A stretch of DNA of 64,000 bases from Saprospirales bacterium GYS_P2D (GCA_009833045.1 WUUP01000007.1:221041-285040), one strand, 5' to 3'; numbered from the stretch's first letter, positions 8,744 through 19,014 are shown. Notes: generated by a model not told the origin, from the letters alone. A program made the numbers and translations.

Positions 8744-11700
8744 TTAAAAGTTAACATTAAGCCCGAAGGTGAAACTTCGAACAATTGGACTTGCTCCGAC
8801 TTGAACTCCATAGGTAGTTGGTCCGAGATAACCTCCATTGGTAGTTTCTACTCCTTCTGGATTGAATGAGGTATAATTATCTCCCATGAGATATAATAGA
8901 TTAGTCGATGCCAAATAAACCCTTAGAGAACCTATTCCGATGTCATTAGACCATTTAGGATCTACTGTATAACCTATCGTTAAGTTTCGCAGAGCTAAAT
9001 AAGAAGCATCTTGTACCTGGGCATCCAGTTGATTTCTGGACTGAGTGTAGTGCATCCCATTATGATCAGCTATACCATCATTATCCCCATCGAAGCTGGA
9101 CTTTAACCTACCTCCAAACTCTGATCTCCAATAAATCTCATCAATATTGAACACCTCACCCCCTTGTGCTCCTTGAAACTGAAGTGATACATCTAAATTC
9201 TTAAAGTTTAACTGACTATTTAATCCCCAATAAAAATCAGGGGTATTCTGTCCGATTTTCACGAGATCTCCACCTTCTTCTACGGTCCTCGTGCGATCTA
9301 TGACACCATCACCATTTTGGTCTATGACATAGTACTCGGAGCTATTGATGCCAATAGCTCGTGATGGGTCACTCATGAATTGAGTTTCTACCATTCCCGC
9401 TGTTTCTAATCCCCACATTTCACCTATTTCTCCTCCAACGTAATTTCTAAATACTGGGCCCCTACCAGACTGCCCATAGATCACCTGTGGCAGTTCGCTC
9501 AGACCTCCTAAATCTGTTATTTCAGAATTGACAGTAGAGAGGTTGGCACTAACATTCCAACGTAGTCCACCCTTATTGATCAAGGCCGCTCCTAGCTCTA
9601 ATTCAACTCCCGAGCTTTTGACATCCCCAGAATTAAGAGCTATGGACGTGGTGCCTAATACTTCAGATACACTTTGATTGATGAGAATGTCTTCTATGTT
9701 AGAAGTATAATAATCGACCCCAATCGTAAATCGATTACCCAAGAATCCTAAATTGACTCCATAATTTGTCTCGGTATTAGTTTGCCAAGTCAAGTCGGGA
9801 TTCGCCACATCAGAAGGAATCAGGAATCCAGTACCAAATATCGTAGCCTGTGGATTGAGCAGGCTGAGAGAATTATACGCTCCTAAGAAAGATGTTGTCC
9901 CTAAAGATCCTCGACTAAAACGAAGCTTGATGTCGGTAAGTAATTCAGAATTGTAGAATGATTCATTGTGAACATTCCAACCTAAAGAGAATGCTGGAAA
10001 AGTCTCATATCTGTTGTTTTCTCCGAATCTCGAATCTCCATCTCTTCTGACAGAAACAGATGCTAAATATCGGTTGTCATATGCATAGTTGATACGACCA
10101 AAGTAGCTCCTCCTTGATATGGTCTCATCTCTCTCAGATACAGATATATCTGCTGGATCAAGCAATGCATAGTTTATAGGAAGACCAAATGGCACATTGG
10201 TTCCATCAAGTGATACTCCATTGATATAAAAATTTTGAAACTCGATACCTGCTATAGCAGAGATATCATGCTCGTTGATCACTTTACCATAGTTCAAAGT
10301 AGTCTCACTCAGTACCGATGATCTTTTGATATTAGACCGATCTAATGCTGTCTGATTAGTACGACCTCTGGAGTCAAATTCTAAACCTCTCCAGAAGTAA
10401 TCTTCTGTGTCTCGAGTATCTCCACCTAAGACAGTTTTCAAGTTGAGACCATCCACTAACTCATACTGTAGATATGTACTTACATTGCCAAAGAGTGTCT
10501 TCTGCCACCTATCAGTATTGTCCAACTTAGTCGCTGGACCTGCATCACCAGATCCTCCAATACCATTACCACTTCTACCATAGTGCCAATCCTGAGCTGT
10601 CATCCCTGGCTCCAGAGTATATATACTACTATTGAATGGAGAACTTCCTCCTCGATAACCAGAATCAAATGAAGCTAAGCCAAGTGCCTGGGCCTGCTGA
10701 TCTAATTGCTGAACAAAAGCTATGGAGGCTTCAGTGTGATATATAGGATGTACGCTATACGCACGTAATAAATCTCTCATGTCATGCCCAACAATATCCC
10801 GATCACCCATGAAACCATTGATATTAATCCCAGTTTTAAACTTCTCGCCTAACTTGGCATCGAGGTTTAATCGAGCATTATATCGCTCAAATCCCTGAGT
10901 GATGGCGATACCGTCAGTAGTAAGATATCCTATGGATGCAAAATAATTGACGTCATCTGTACCTCCGCTAATGCTCAAATCATGGTTAGTACTGGATCCT
11001 GAACGGAAAAACCAATCCTCTACACCTACCACATCCGGAGAATTTCTATATGCATTTAATCGGTATGACAAAAGTGCTTCATCAACTTCGGAGACATCAT
11101 ATGTGCCATCCGCTATGCCAGCTTCTAATATATCAGCCCACTCTCCTGAGGTTTTTAATTGTTCGGCATCACTGACATACTTTTCAGATGTACTGACATA
11201 AGCATTATAGCTTATACTTACTTTGCCTGCTCTCCCCTTCTTAGTGGTGATCAGTATGACACCATTCGCTCCTCGAGATCCATATATTGCTGCGGAGGCA
11301 GCATCTTTCAATACTTCTATGCTTTCGATATCATTGGGATTAACTGTTGCCAGACTTCCAGAGATAGGATATCCATCTACTACTATGAGCGGATTAGAAT
11401 CCCCAGAGATCGAAGAAGCTGCACGAATTTGAATTTTGGGATCAGCACCTGGCGCTCCATCTTGGTTTTGGATCAATACACCAGACATTTTACCTGCTAA
11501 GGCATCATCGACACGATTTGCCTGTATAGCAGCTACTTCTGTTCCTTTTAATTGTGCAATAGCCCCAGTATTGTGGGACTTTTTTCGTGTCCCATATCCT
11601 GTGATGACTACTTCTTCTATTAGTTCACTACTGGTAGCCATCACTACATCCAGTTGACTACTGTTACCTACAGTCACAGACTGTTGATCATACCCGATGA

Positions 11701-11968
11701 AGCTGAATAGGAGTACATCTCCTGCACTGGCTGCGATCTCATAGTTACCGTCGAGATCCGAGATCGTACCTGTGGATGTACCTTCTTTAGTGATATTTAC
11801 TCCGATGAGTACTTCTCCATTGGAGGCGGTCACTGTACCTGTGACCATCTGTGCCATGATCATGGCACTCGAGCATATGAGTACTAATCCTGTCAATAGG
11901 ACCCTCGACATATGCGTCACGAGAGAATGGTGGACATAGCGTCCACATTGATAGTTTTTAATTTCCAT
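8744..11968 (-). CDS. SusC-like TonB-dependent outer-membrane transporter (SusC1)
   Basis: About 1074 aa from the ATG at 11968, which has an upstream AAGGT-type site. The frame is open further, to 12046, but that extension runs into the untranslated leader shared with susC2. A signal peptide (VLLTGLVLICSSAMIMAQ) is followed by a carboxypeptidase-like regulatory domain (VTGTVTASNGEVLIGVNI), a plug beginning VVITGYGTRKKS, and a 22-strand-type barrel ending VRSFTFGLNVNF. With SusD1 it imports alginate oligosaccharides using TonB energy. The promoter region to its right carries three GntR-type palindromes, so it heads the second alginate transcription unit. Confidence 0.93.
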   Translation of the reverse strand: MEIKNYQCGRYVHHSLVTHMSRVLLTGLVLICSSAMIMAQMVTGTVTASNGEVLIGVNITKEGTSTGTISDLDGNYEIAASAGDVLLFSFIGYDQQSVTVGNSSQLDVVMATSSELIEEVVITGYGTRKKSHNTGAIAQLKGTEVAAIQANRVDDALAGKMSGVLIQNQDGAPGADPKIQIRAASSISGDSNPLIVVDGYPISGSLATVNPNDIESIEVLKDAASAAIYGSRGANGVILITTKKGRAGKVSISYNAYVSTSEKYVSDAEQLKTSGEWADILEAGIADGTYDVSEVDEALLSYRLNAYRNSPDVVGVEDWFFRSGSSTNHDLSISGGTDDVNYFASIGYLTTDGIAITQGFERYNARLNLDAKLGEKFKTGININGFMGDRDIVGHDMRDLLRAYSVHPIYHTEASIAFVQQLDQQAQALGLASFDSGYRGGSSPFNSSIYTLEPGMTAQDWHYGRSGNGIGGSGDAGPATKLDNTDRWQKTLFGNVSTYLQYELVDGLNLKTVLGGDTRDTEDYFWRGLEFDSRGRTNQTALDRSNIKRSSVLSETTLNYGKVINEHDISAIAGIEFQNFYINGVSLDGTNVPFGLPINYALLDPADISVSERDETISRRSYFGRINYAYDNRYLASVSVRRDGDSRFGENNRYETFPAFSLGWNVHNESFYNSELLTDIKLRFSRGSLGTTSFLGAYNSLSLLNPQATIFGTGFLIPSDVANPDLTWQTNTETNYGVNLGFLGNRFTIGVDYYTSNIEDILINQSVSEVLGTTSIALNSGDVKSSGVELELGAALINKGGLRWNVSANLSTVNSEITDLGGLSELPQVIYGQSGRGPVFRNYVGGEIGEMWGLETAGMVETQFMSDPSRAIGINSSEYYVIDQNGDGVIDRTRTVEEGGDLVKIGQNTPDFYWGLNSQLNFKNLDVSLQFQGAQGGEVFNIDEIYWRSEFGGRLKSSFDGDNDGIADHNGMHYTQSRNQLDAQVQDASYLALRNLTIGYTVDPKWSNDIGIGSLRVYLASTNLLYLMGDNYTSFNPEGVETTNGGYLGPTTYGVQVGASPIVRSFTFGLNVNF

Positions 11969-12056
11969 ACTTACCTTATTCTTAAGGTGATTTAAAAAAA
12001 GTTTTTCAAGCGACTTCCTAAGACAATTCTCAAAATGTTGGCGCACTCAGATTTTT
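11969..12056 (-). promoter_or_regulatory. Conserved 5' leader of susC1
   Basis: This leader is strongly similar to the leader of susC2 (18920-19014). Both contain a small hairpin just before the start (here ACCTTA / TAAGGT at 11973-11988), an A/T tract, a CTAAGACA segment, and the block ATGTTGGCGCACTCAGATTT (as read on the plus strand). Two paralogous susC genes keeping the same untranslated leader suggests a shared promoter or post-transcriptional element. Confidence 0.6.
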
Positions 12057-12113
12057 CATCTTAGTCATCTTATTCCGAATCTCCTGAGATCACTCTCAGT
12101 TATACACCAATTA

Positions 12114-12179
12114 TTGGTTAACCAATAATTGGTCGACCAAATATACAATCTGTTTTTACAATTCCAATTGGTTGACCAA
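12114..12179. promoter_or_regulatory. GntR/FadR-type operator cluster upstream of susC1
   Basis: Three 12-bp palindromes lie here: TTGGTTAACCAA (12114-12125), TTGGTCGACCAA (12129-12140) and TTGGTTGACCAA (12168-12179). The first two are 15 bp apart and recur in the same order and spacing upstream of the regulator gene (19819-19845). FadR-subfamily dimers bind TGGTNNACCA-like sites, so these are probable operators of the regulator at 19102-19809. The rest of 12190-12390 shows no gene. Confidence 0.8.
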
Positions 12180-12390
12180 TTTTTATTGGTAAAAAAATGT
12201 TTTACGTCAGAATAATATTAGGATATAGCTCAAAAGGCCTATAAAACAAGGGGATTGGTACATCAAATGAGAATAATATAAATACTTCTATTCAGATTTT
12301 GGATATACGACATAGTCCTTTCTTTCCCATCCAGATGTCCATAGCAACACTTAATGCATGGTAAGTTTCACTGAGGTATCTCACTAAAAA

Positions 12391-12420
12391 CAAAGAGAGG
12401 TACTCATCAGCACCCCTCTA
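12391..12420 (-). terminator. Terminator after the PL7 gene
   Basis: The minus strand reads AGAGG (12419-12415), a loop, CCTCT (12400-12396), then a T-rich tract CTTTGTTTTT. The stem is short. The upstream flank GTTTTTTCATACG resembles the flank of the hairpin at 7290-7318. Confidence 0.5.
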
Positions 12421-12475
12421 CGTATGAAAAAACTTTGTCTATACTATTACCAATATCTCTTTTCACTGATCAGTA

Positions 12476-13366
12476 TCAGTGACTCACTTCTAATGAATAG
12501 TACTTGACCTCTCCATAAGAGTCAGGGTCTGTAGACTGCAGATAGTTGCCGGCCTTGAAGTAGTTTTCGAATACTCCCCATCTCTCCACATGTTCATCAT
12601 CAAATCTGAGCTCTTCATCACCCATCTTGACTGTCAGATGGTCTGCCGCAGCTATCACCTCTATAGTGAATCGATCAAAACCAACCTCCTGATCAAAATA
12701 ATGAGCTTCATCCTTCCAAGCACTCGTCTTAAGTTCCTCCACTTCGTCTGTGTCGAGGTCTTTCAGTACTTTTCTTCTTACGTCGACCTTGCCGTCATCC
12801 CAATATATCTTGAGGACAGGAGGAGCATTATTATCATCTTCTCCGATGAGGTCTCGCTGAGCATCAGTCAGTCTTCCATGGATCTGCATGACTATGATCC
12901 TATCGAGCTTTCCCTCTTCCCCACTCACACGACTCACTCTGAGCGTACCCTTCATACGACCACCCTGAGCAAATGTCCAGTTTACTTTATTAGAGCCTGG
13001 CTCCATCTGCTCCCGGAGCTCAGTACGTGAGTACTTCGAGTTAGCGGTGGTACTTCCTGGAGCTGTATAAAACACCAGACTACTATCTGTCTGATCATCA
13101 TACATGTATGGCTGTAGGGCCTCTATAGACGCATAGTCTAATATCTCTGGAGGCTCCACCTCTGATGGACTGCCTACAGGCAGCGTGACCTTCCAGTGAT
13201 TGAGATCTATATCGTGTAGCACGACTGGCTCATCAGGCTCCTCTACAGGTGCCGGCTCTACTGGCTCCATATCTACCCCACCAGGTATCACACTCGGGGA
13301 GCTGCAGGACATCACTATCCCTACAGCTACTATCCCGATCATCACATATCTGAAAAATTGCATCAT
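12476..13366 (-). CDS. PL7 alginate lyase, lipoprotein
   Basis: A 296-aa secreted lyase. A lipoprotein signal ends at MSC (Cys 21), followed by a Pro/Glu-rich linker and a PL7 jelly-roll domain (about residues 52-296). All three hallmark PL7 strands are visible: RTELRE, VMQIHG (QIH type) and YFKAGNYLQ (YxKAGxYxQ). QIH-type PL7 enzymes usually accept poly-G or mixed MG blocks, so this enzyme probably does the initial endolytic cutting at the cell surface. It is the last gene of the unit susC2-susD2-PKD protein-PL7. Confidence 0.95.
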   Translation of the reverse strand: MMQFFRYVMIGIVAVGIVMSCSSPSVIPGGVDMEPVEPAPVEEPDEPVVLHDIDLNHWKVTLPVGSPSEVEPPEILDYASIEALQPYMYDDQTDSSLVFYTAPGSTTANSKYSRTELREQMEPGSNKVNWTFAQGGRMKGTLRVSRVSGEEGKLDRIIVMQIHGRLTDAQRDLIGEDDNNAPPVLKIYWDDGKVDVRRKVLKDLDTDEVEELKTSAWKDEAHYFDQEVGFDRFTIEVIAAADHLTVKMGDEELRFDDEHVERWGVFENYFKAGNYLQSTDPDSYGEVKYYSLEVSH

Positions 13367-13408
13367 TGATTAAAGTTCATATTTTCTCATAGGAGCTCGC
13401 CTACTCTA

Positions 13409-14350
13409 TTATTCTACTGGATATACTTTTACATTGTCCACGTAGGCATCTACATCTGTCACCCCATAGATGAGGATCGCTATCTCACCCGACTCATTCG
13501 CTGTAAATTTTTCCTTTACTAATGTGAAATTCCCTTTGCCAAGATCTTCTGCCCCGACATGCTGGACTAAGACGGGCACTGATGCCTCTCCGCCTCCGAC
13601 CACAGTAGCTCCGTCATCATAGTGACCACCGATGATCGACCCTACGATACGATTGCCCACACCGGGAGCTTGAGTACCGTCATTTTTGATCGCATATTCA
13701 TACTCAAACCAATAGTCCGTCTCTGCTGATACTACGATCGCCTGATAAGCATATCTCGAGCTCGAGCTGGCATAGTCTTCTGCAGAAGTAGACTTTGTCC
13801 ATTTAGCTCCTGGTGTCTTAGACGATCCACTATCGGAGCCATCATAGGCCAGAGCAGATCCGTCACTGCTCGAGTTAAATGGACTCGTAGTACCTCCTGA
13901 AAAGGAGCTAAACTTCCAATTGTCCTGCCCTCCTTCAAAATCACCATTGAGTATAGTCGGTACGATCGCATCTGGCTCCTCTGGCTCGATGACTGTCACC
14001 TGCTGAGTGACTTCATCGAATACTCCATTAGCATCATTGACCGTCAGCGTCACTGTATAGGCTCCCTCTCCATCTACGTAGGTGTACTGAGGATTAATAT
14101 CCGTGGAGCTATCTCCCGTACCAAAGTCCCACAGATACTCAGTAGCACTGTTAGACTCATTAGTAAAGGTCACGACTCTGAAGTCCTCTGGATCTGTCTG
14201 CGATGTGCTGAATCCTGCAGTAGGCGGAGTCGCATCGGCTATAGAGCCCGCTTCAGGCAGTTCAAATTCGAAGTCACAAGAAACGAATCCCAAACTGAGC
14301 AAGAAAAAGAACATAAGGCCCGCAGGACTTTTATATGTTTTAGATTTCAT
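13409..14350 (-). CDS. PKD-domain surface lipoprotein (SusE/F-position, probable alginate binding)
   Basis: A 313-aa lipoprotein (signal ending SLGFVSC, Cys 26). Residues of about 45-125 are a PKD domain with TEYLWDFGTGDSS and YTVTLTVND. The remaining about 180 residues form an all-beta module with aromatic residues, like a carbohydrate-binding module. It sits between susD2 and the PL7 lyase, where SusE/SusF-like glycan-binding proteins are normally encoded. I infer a surface glycan-binding role. No catalytic signature is visible. Confidence 0.75.
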   Translation of the reverse strand: MKSKTYKSPAGLMFFFLLSLGFVSCDFEFELPEAGSIADATPPTAGFSTSQTDPEDFRVVTFTNESNSATEYLWDFGTGDSSTDINPQYTYVDGEGAYTVTLTVNDANGVFDEVTQQVTVIEPEEPDAIVPTILNGDFEGGQDNWKFSSFSGGTTSPFNSSSDGSALAYDGSDSGSSKTPGAKWTKSTSAEDYASSSSRYAYQAIVVSAETDYWFEYEYAIKNDGTQAPGVGNRIVGSIIGGHYDDGATVVGGGEASVPVLVQHVGAEDLGKGNFTLVKEKFTANESGEIAILIYGVTDVDAYVDNVKVYPVE

Positions 14351-14389
14351 GATTTTCTATTTGATAGTTATTGATAAAAATACATGGAC

Positions 14390-15829
14390 TTAGTAGCCCG
14401 GGTTTTGAGACAACATCCCATCACTCAGGCCTATCTCACGCTGTGGTATCGGTAGTAGCAGATCAGTCCCGCTAAATCCATATCCATTAGCTTGTGAGAA
14501 AGTCGTCAGTACATCGATGGCTGCACCCATTCGGATGAGATCAAAGAGTCTGTGATTTTCGAATGCCAGCTCTACTCGACGCTCATCGAGGAGCATCTGC
14601 TTTGTCACTTCAAATATCTGATCCGTAATACCAGCACGCTGGCGCACCTGCTGAAATGATGCTATCGCTGCAGCATCTGTAGTATTGGGCCCACCAGCCA
14701 TGATCGCTTCTGTATGCATGAGGAGCACATCGGCATAGCGGAGCACGATCCAGTCATTACCTGCCAGGGTGGGATCGCTCGATACCGCCGGGATACCCAG
14801 TGCATCATCGCCATTAGGGAGATACTTGACTACTTGGCGCTGCTCTACTTGGATAGGATCGATCCGGTATGAGTACTGTGCTCTATTGCCACCCATAGCA
14901 TCGAGAGCCGCTACTGCATCTGCCGTCACATAGTTGACTCCAGCGGTACGCCCGACCGCATTGAGCCATTCTGCAGAGAAGTTTTGACTATCATTAGTGT
15001 CATCTGAGACGAACCCTATAGAGAATATCACTTCACTGTTTCCTTCATTGTAAAATACATCTCTGAAATCTGACTCTAAGGAGTATCCAGCTCCCATCAC
15101 TGACTCACAGAGTGATCGAGCCTCTGCATAGTTGCCCGAAGTGAGGTAGACCTTTGCTAAGAGTGCTTCGGCAGCTGCCTTTGATGCTCTACTTCTTGAG
15201 CCGTTTTCAAGATTAGCTACAGCCGTAGAAAGATCACTGATGATGAGGTCATAGATCTGATCTGTACTCACTCTCGTGAACTGTACATCTGTCTCCAGCG
15301 GATCGATCAATCGATCTACTAATGGCACATCCCCAAAAAGTCTGACTAACTGGAAATATGCATACGCTCTGACAAATCTCGCCTCTCCCTCAAACTGATC
15401 TCTCTTGACATCTGCTACATCAAGATTAGCGATGACCGTATTGGCCCTAAATATCACATCGTACATACTGCGATAGTAGTCTGTCACGATACCATTAGTC
15501 GACTCGATGGTATAGCTCTCAAATTGTGCCGCCTCCCCTTCACTATTCTTGGTTCGTGTATTGTCACTACGCATCTCGGTGAGATAAAACTCGACCTGTA
15601 CTGAGTGATTATCATTAGTGCTCGTGGAGTTGACTCCCTGTAGACCGTCATACATATTGATGACGCCTGTCTCGAGCTGGGATTCATTCTCATAGTATCC
15701 AGTAGCACTGATACTGGCTGTAGGAGCAGGATTGAGAAAATCCTCGCTGCAGCTGGTCAAGACCATCGCCAGCGCCGCTATTAGGATGATATATGTTTGT
15801 TTCATTTTTTCTTTTTTAAAAATCTTCAT
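14390..15829 (-). CDS. SusD-like glycan-binding lipoprotein (SusD2)
   Basis: A 479-aa RagB/SusD protein. The lipoprotein signal MKQTYIILIAALAMVLTSC starts at an internal Met (15805). The longer start at 15829 adds eight charged residues and is also possible. The conserved C-terminal block DERRVELAFENHRLFDLIRMG and the helical YADVLLMHTEAIM segment are present. It follows susC2 by 15 bp. It is probably the outer lid of the SusC2 importer for alginate oligomers. Sequence is well diverged from SusD1. Confidence 0.92.
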   Translation of the reverse strand: MKIFKKEKMKQTYIILIAALAMVLTSCSEDFLNPAPTASISATGYYENESQLETGVINMYDGLQGVNSTSTNDNHSVQVEFYLTEMRSDNTRTKNSEGEAAQFESYTIESTNGIVTDYYRSMYDVIFRANTVIANLDVADVKRDQFEGEARFVRAYAYFQLVRLFGDVPLVDRLIDPLETDVQFTRVSTDQIYDLIISDLSTAVANLENGSRSRASKAAAEALLAKVYLTSGNYAEARSLCESVMGAGYSLESDFRDVFYNEGNSEVIFSIGFVSDDTNDSQNFSAEWLNAVGRTAGVNYVTADAVAALDAMGGNRAQYSYRIDPIQVEQRQVVKYLPNGDDALGIPAVSSDPTLAGNDWIVLRYADVLLMHTEAIMAGGPNTTDAAAIASFQQVRQRAGITDQIFEVTKQMLLDERRVELAFENHRLFDLIRMGAAIDVLTTFSQANGYGFSGTDLLLPIPQREIGLSDGMLSQNPGY

Positions 15830-15844
15830 GATCCGATGCGCTGA

Positions 15845-18800
15845 TTAAAATTCAAGACTGAGCCCTACAGTCACCGTCTGCTGTATCGGTGATCCTGCCA
15901 GCTGATATCCATAGGTAGTCGGGCTCGTCGTATTGATCGACTCTGGATTGAATCCAGTGTAGTCATCCGCTGTCGAATACCACAGATTTTGGCCAGCTAC
16001 ATAGATCCTCGCACTTGATATCGCATTAGTACGATCGAGTAGCCCTCTGCTAAATCGGTATCCTAATGTGATATTTCTCAATGAGACATAAGATGCATCC
16101 TGTACGATATCATCCGTAAAAATCTTTTGCTTGATAAACTCTTGATCCGGTGTAATGGCAGGATTGAAGTCCTGACGACTATTGAAATGATTGAAGAGAT
16201 ATTGATCTCCCATATTTCGCACCTCAGCACCATGCGTACCTTGGAATAATATACTCAGGTCAAATCCTTTGTAGCTTACATTATTGCCAAATGACCATAC
16301 TAAGTCCGGATATGGATTGCCCAGTATCGTCTTATCATCATCATCTATGAGTCCATCACCATTGAGATCTTTGACATATACATCTTGCGCCTCAGCGCCC
16401 ACAGGATGGTATGGATTATTGAGATACTCGAGTGGGATATCTCTATCCACTACCCAGCCATAAAATGACGATATCGGGTGTCCCTCGAGATTGATCCATT
16501 CGGCTGCACGCTTACTATCTACATTTTGGATCTGACCATTAGAAGCCGCAAAATCCAAAAGTGTATTCTCATTACGTGAAGCAATGATGCTCGATGTCCA
16601 TCTGAAGTCTCCTGAAGAAATATTATTAGTACGCAGCTCTATCTCAAATCCCTTATTTTCGACCTTACCCAGATTGACCAATGCATCACCAAATCCAGTA
16701 GTATAGGATACTGGGTTTTCTAATAAGAGCTGATCACTCGTACGATTATAATAATCAACAGAACCAGATAAGAAACCATCAAACAATGAGAAATCAATAC
16801 CTGGATTAATCTCTCTCGAGCTCTCCCAGCCGAGGTCACGGTTAGCAATATTGAGAGCAGCGATACCAGAAGCAATAGATCCGTCTATCACCGCAGTCGA
16901 TGGTCCCAAAAGGGCAAGTGAAGGATAGTATGAATCCACTGAATTATTCCCCGTAAGTCCGTAGCTCGCTCTCAGCTTTAGGAAGTCTATGATACCATTG
17001 TCCGCCATGAAGTCCTCCTCACTGAGCACCCATCCTACTGATACTGCAGGGAATACTCCGTACTTAGAGTCTGGGCCAAATCTCGAACTACCATCTCTCC
17101 TAAAGCTCACCGAGGCTAAATACTTATAGTCATAAGCGTAGCCTACCCTACCAAATATCGAGGCAAAACGATCTTGGTATTCATCAGAGCTGGCATTAGC
17201 TATGGTCGTACCACCAGAGATCGTCTTAATCAGATCATTCTCATAGCCAGTCGCTGTGATCGCATCCTCCTTATAGTCCCAGCGCTCCGCTGACATACCC
17301 AGTACAGCATTGAGCTCATGAGCGCCAAACTCCCGATCATAGGTGAAGTAATTTTCACTGACCAGGTGAATACCGTTAAAATTGGACACATCAAGCTGTG
17401 CATTTGAGGCGCCATTTCTATGGGCCAATACTCCTTGCCATCTGGATCGATCTGTATCCTGATAATCTCCTGATAGTGAAGTCTTGAATTTTAGCCCATC
17501 TGCTATCTTAAACTGTAGATAGGTACTACCGAATGTCTTAAACTTATACTCAAATCGCTCACGCTCAATCACTTTAGCCGCTGGATTAGTATTAGAAGTA
17601 TTACTGATATCGACCTCTGATCCATTTAGGTCATAATTATCAAAATGACGCTGTAGCGCATAGTCTCCCACCTGCACGTCTGGATAGACATTGCGATCTA
17701 CAAACTGGATCGTATGATCATCATGATAGACTGGTAGCCATAGAGTCTGTCTCAATATATCATGAGTAGAGCCATCAAAGCGGCGACGATTAGTATATGA
17801 AGGCGCTATACTCGCTCCGAACGAGAGACGATCTGAGATCTTCGTTTTTATCTTAAAGTTGAAGTTATACCGCTTAAAATCGTCTGTCAGGAGTACTCCT
17901 TCATCATGCAGGTAACCGAAAGTCGCACTAAAATTAGTCGTCTGATTGCCCCCTCTGGCGCTAAAGGAGTGACTATTGATCGTACCTCCATCAAATATCA
18001 CATCCTGCCAATCTCTGTCGATACCGATCATCTGCTTATACTGAGTCTGCGCAGAGATCTCCCCAGTAGCGGCCATCTCCGCTGCCGCCGTCTCCGCTAT
18101 GCTGAAGTGGTAGGCATCACTTTGGAGTGCATCCTTAGTACCCGTATATCCATTGTAGGTGAATTTTGTTTTACCCTCAGCACCATCTTTAGTAGTAATG
18201 AGGATGACACCATTGCCCCCTCTCGAGCCATAAATAGCAGAGGATGCGGCATCTTTCAATATCTCAAATGAAGCCACATCATTCATATCGAGTGATCCGA
18301 GGAAGTCATTGTCCACAATCAAGCCATCCACGACGATGAGCGGGGCCGAACTCGCAGAGACTGACCCCGTACCCCTGATACGTATCGTAGGAGCAGAGCC
18401 CGCTTCGCCCTCCGTAGCGGCGATATTGACACCTGACACCTGACCTACTAAAGCGTCATCCACCCGTGAGACAGGGATCTTGTCGAGATCCTTATTATCC
18501 ACTTTTGAGATAGCACCTGTGAGGTGAGACTTCTTAGACGTACCGTAGCCGATCACGACTACCTCATCGAGTACCTGACTGCTCGTCGCCATCGTGACGT
18601 TGATCGTAGGACTATTGCCCACTGTGATACGCTGCTCATCATAGCCGATGAATGAGAATACTAATACATCTCCAGCCTCAGCTGCTATCTCATAGCGACC
18701 GTCCAAGTCTGATATCGTACCGATTGTAGATTTTTCTTTAGTGATATTCACTCCGAATAGCAGCTCTCCATCTGCTGCTGTGACAGATCCTGTCACAGTC

Positions 18801-18919
18801 TGTGCTATCATAGTAGCACTGCCTATCATCAATAAGAAAAATAGAGAGAATAGCTCCCGATGAGGCAATAGAACCTTGGCATGAACCAAGGGCTCATGTA
18901 GATAGTTATTATATTTCAT
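15845..18919 (-). CDS. SusC-like TonB-dependent outer-membrane transporter (SusC2)
   Basis: 1024 aa. A hydrophobic signal segment (LFFLLMIGSATMIAQ) is followed by the carboxypeptidase-like domain VTGSVTAADGELLFGVNI, a plug starting VVVIGYGTSKKSHLTG, and a beta-barrel ending QQTVTVGLSLEF. The N-terminal domain is almost superimposable on SusC1, which suggests duplication, while the barrel differs. It forms the importer with SusD2 and heads the susC2-susD2-PKD-PL7 block. It is preceded by the shared leader and, further upstream, by the regulator gene. Confidence 0.93.
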   Translation of the reverse strand: MKYNNYLHEPLVHAKVLLPHRELFSLFFLLMIGSATMIAQTVTGSVTAADGELLFGVNITKEKSTIGTISDLDGRYEIAAEAGDVLVFSFIGYDEQRITVGNSPTINVTMATSSQVLDEVVVIGYGTSKKSHLTGAISKVDNKDLDKIPVSRVDDALVGQVSGVNIAATEGEAGSAPTIRIRGTGSVSASSAPLIVVDGLIVDNDFLGSLDMNDVASFEILKDAASSAIYGSRGGNGVILITTKDGAEGKTKFTYNGYTGTKDALQSDAYHFSIAETAAAEMAATGEISAQTQYKQMIGIDRDWQDVIFDGGTINSHSFSARGGNQTTNFSATFGYLHDEGVLLTDDFKRYNFNFKIKTKISDRLSFGASIAPSYTNRRRFDGSTHDILRQTLWLPVYHDDHTIQFVDRNVYPDVQVGDYALQRHFDNYDLNGSEVDISNTSNTNPAAKVIERERFEYKFKTFGSTYLQFKIADGLKFKTSLSGDYQDTDRSRWQGVLAHRNGASNAQLDVSNFNGIHLVSENYFTYDREFGAHELNAVLGMSAERWDYKEDAITATGYENDLIKTISGGTTIANASSDEYQDRFASIFGRVGYAYDYKYLASVSFRRDGSSRFGPDSKYGVFPAVSVGWVLSEEDFMADNGIIDFLKLRASYGLTGNNSVDSYYPSLALLGPSTAVIDGSIASGIAALNIANRDLGWESSREINPGIDFSLFDGFLSGSVDYYNRTSDQLLLENPVSYTTGFGDALVNLGKVENKGFEIELRTNNISSGDFRWTSSIIASRNENTLLDFAASNGQIQNVDSKRAAEWINLEGHPISSFYGWVVDRDIPLEYLNNPYHPVGAEAQDVYVKDLNGDGLIDDDDKTILGNPYPDLVWSFGNNVSYKGFDLSILFQGTHGAEVRNMGDQYLFNHFNSRQDFNPAITPDQEFIKQKIFTDDIVQDASYVSLRNITLGYRFSRGLLDRTNAISSARIYVAGQNLWYSTADDYTGFNPESINTTSPTTYGYQLAGSPIQQTVTVGLSLEF

Positions 18920-19014
18920 ACTTTACCTTATATTTAAGGTGATTTAAAAAAAGGACTTTTAAGATCTTCTAAGACAGACTTGTAGATGTTGGCGCACTCA
19001 GATTTGTCGACTTA
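18920..19014 (-). promoter_or_regulatory. Conserved 5' leader of susC2
   Basis: This is the counterpart of the susC1 leader. It has the same hairpin (ACCTTA...TAAGGT) next to the start, the same A-rich run, and the shared block ATGTTGGCGCACTCAGATTT (plus strand). No TTGGT-N2-ACCAA palindrome occurs in the 183 bp between the regulator and susC2, so transcription may come from the regulator promoter or from an element inside this leader. Confidence 0.55.

Noticed and set aside
11969..12046. N-terminal extension of SusC1 starting at 12046
   Set aside because: It would translate through the conserved leader hairpin shared with susC2; the ATG at 11968 has a ribosome-binding site and matches the SusC2 layout.
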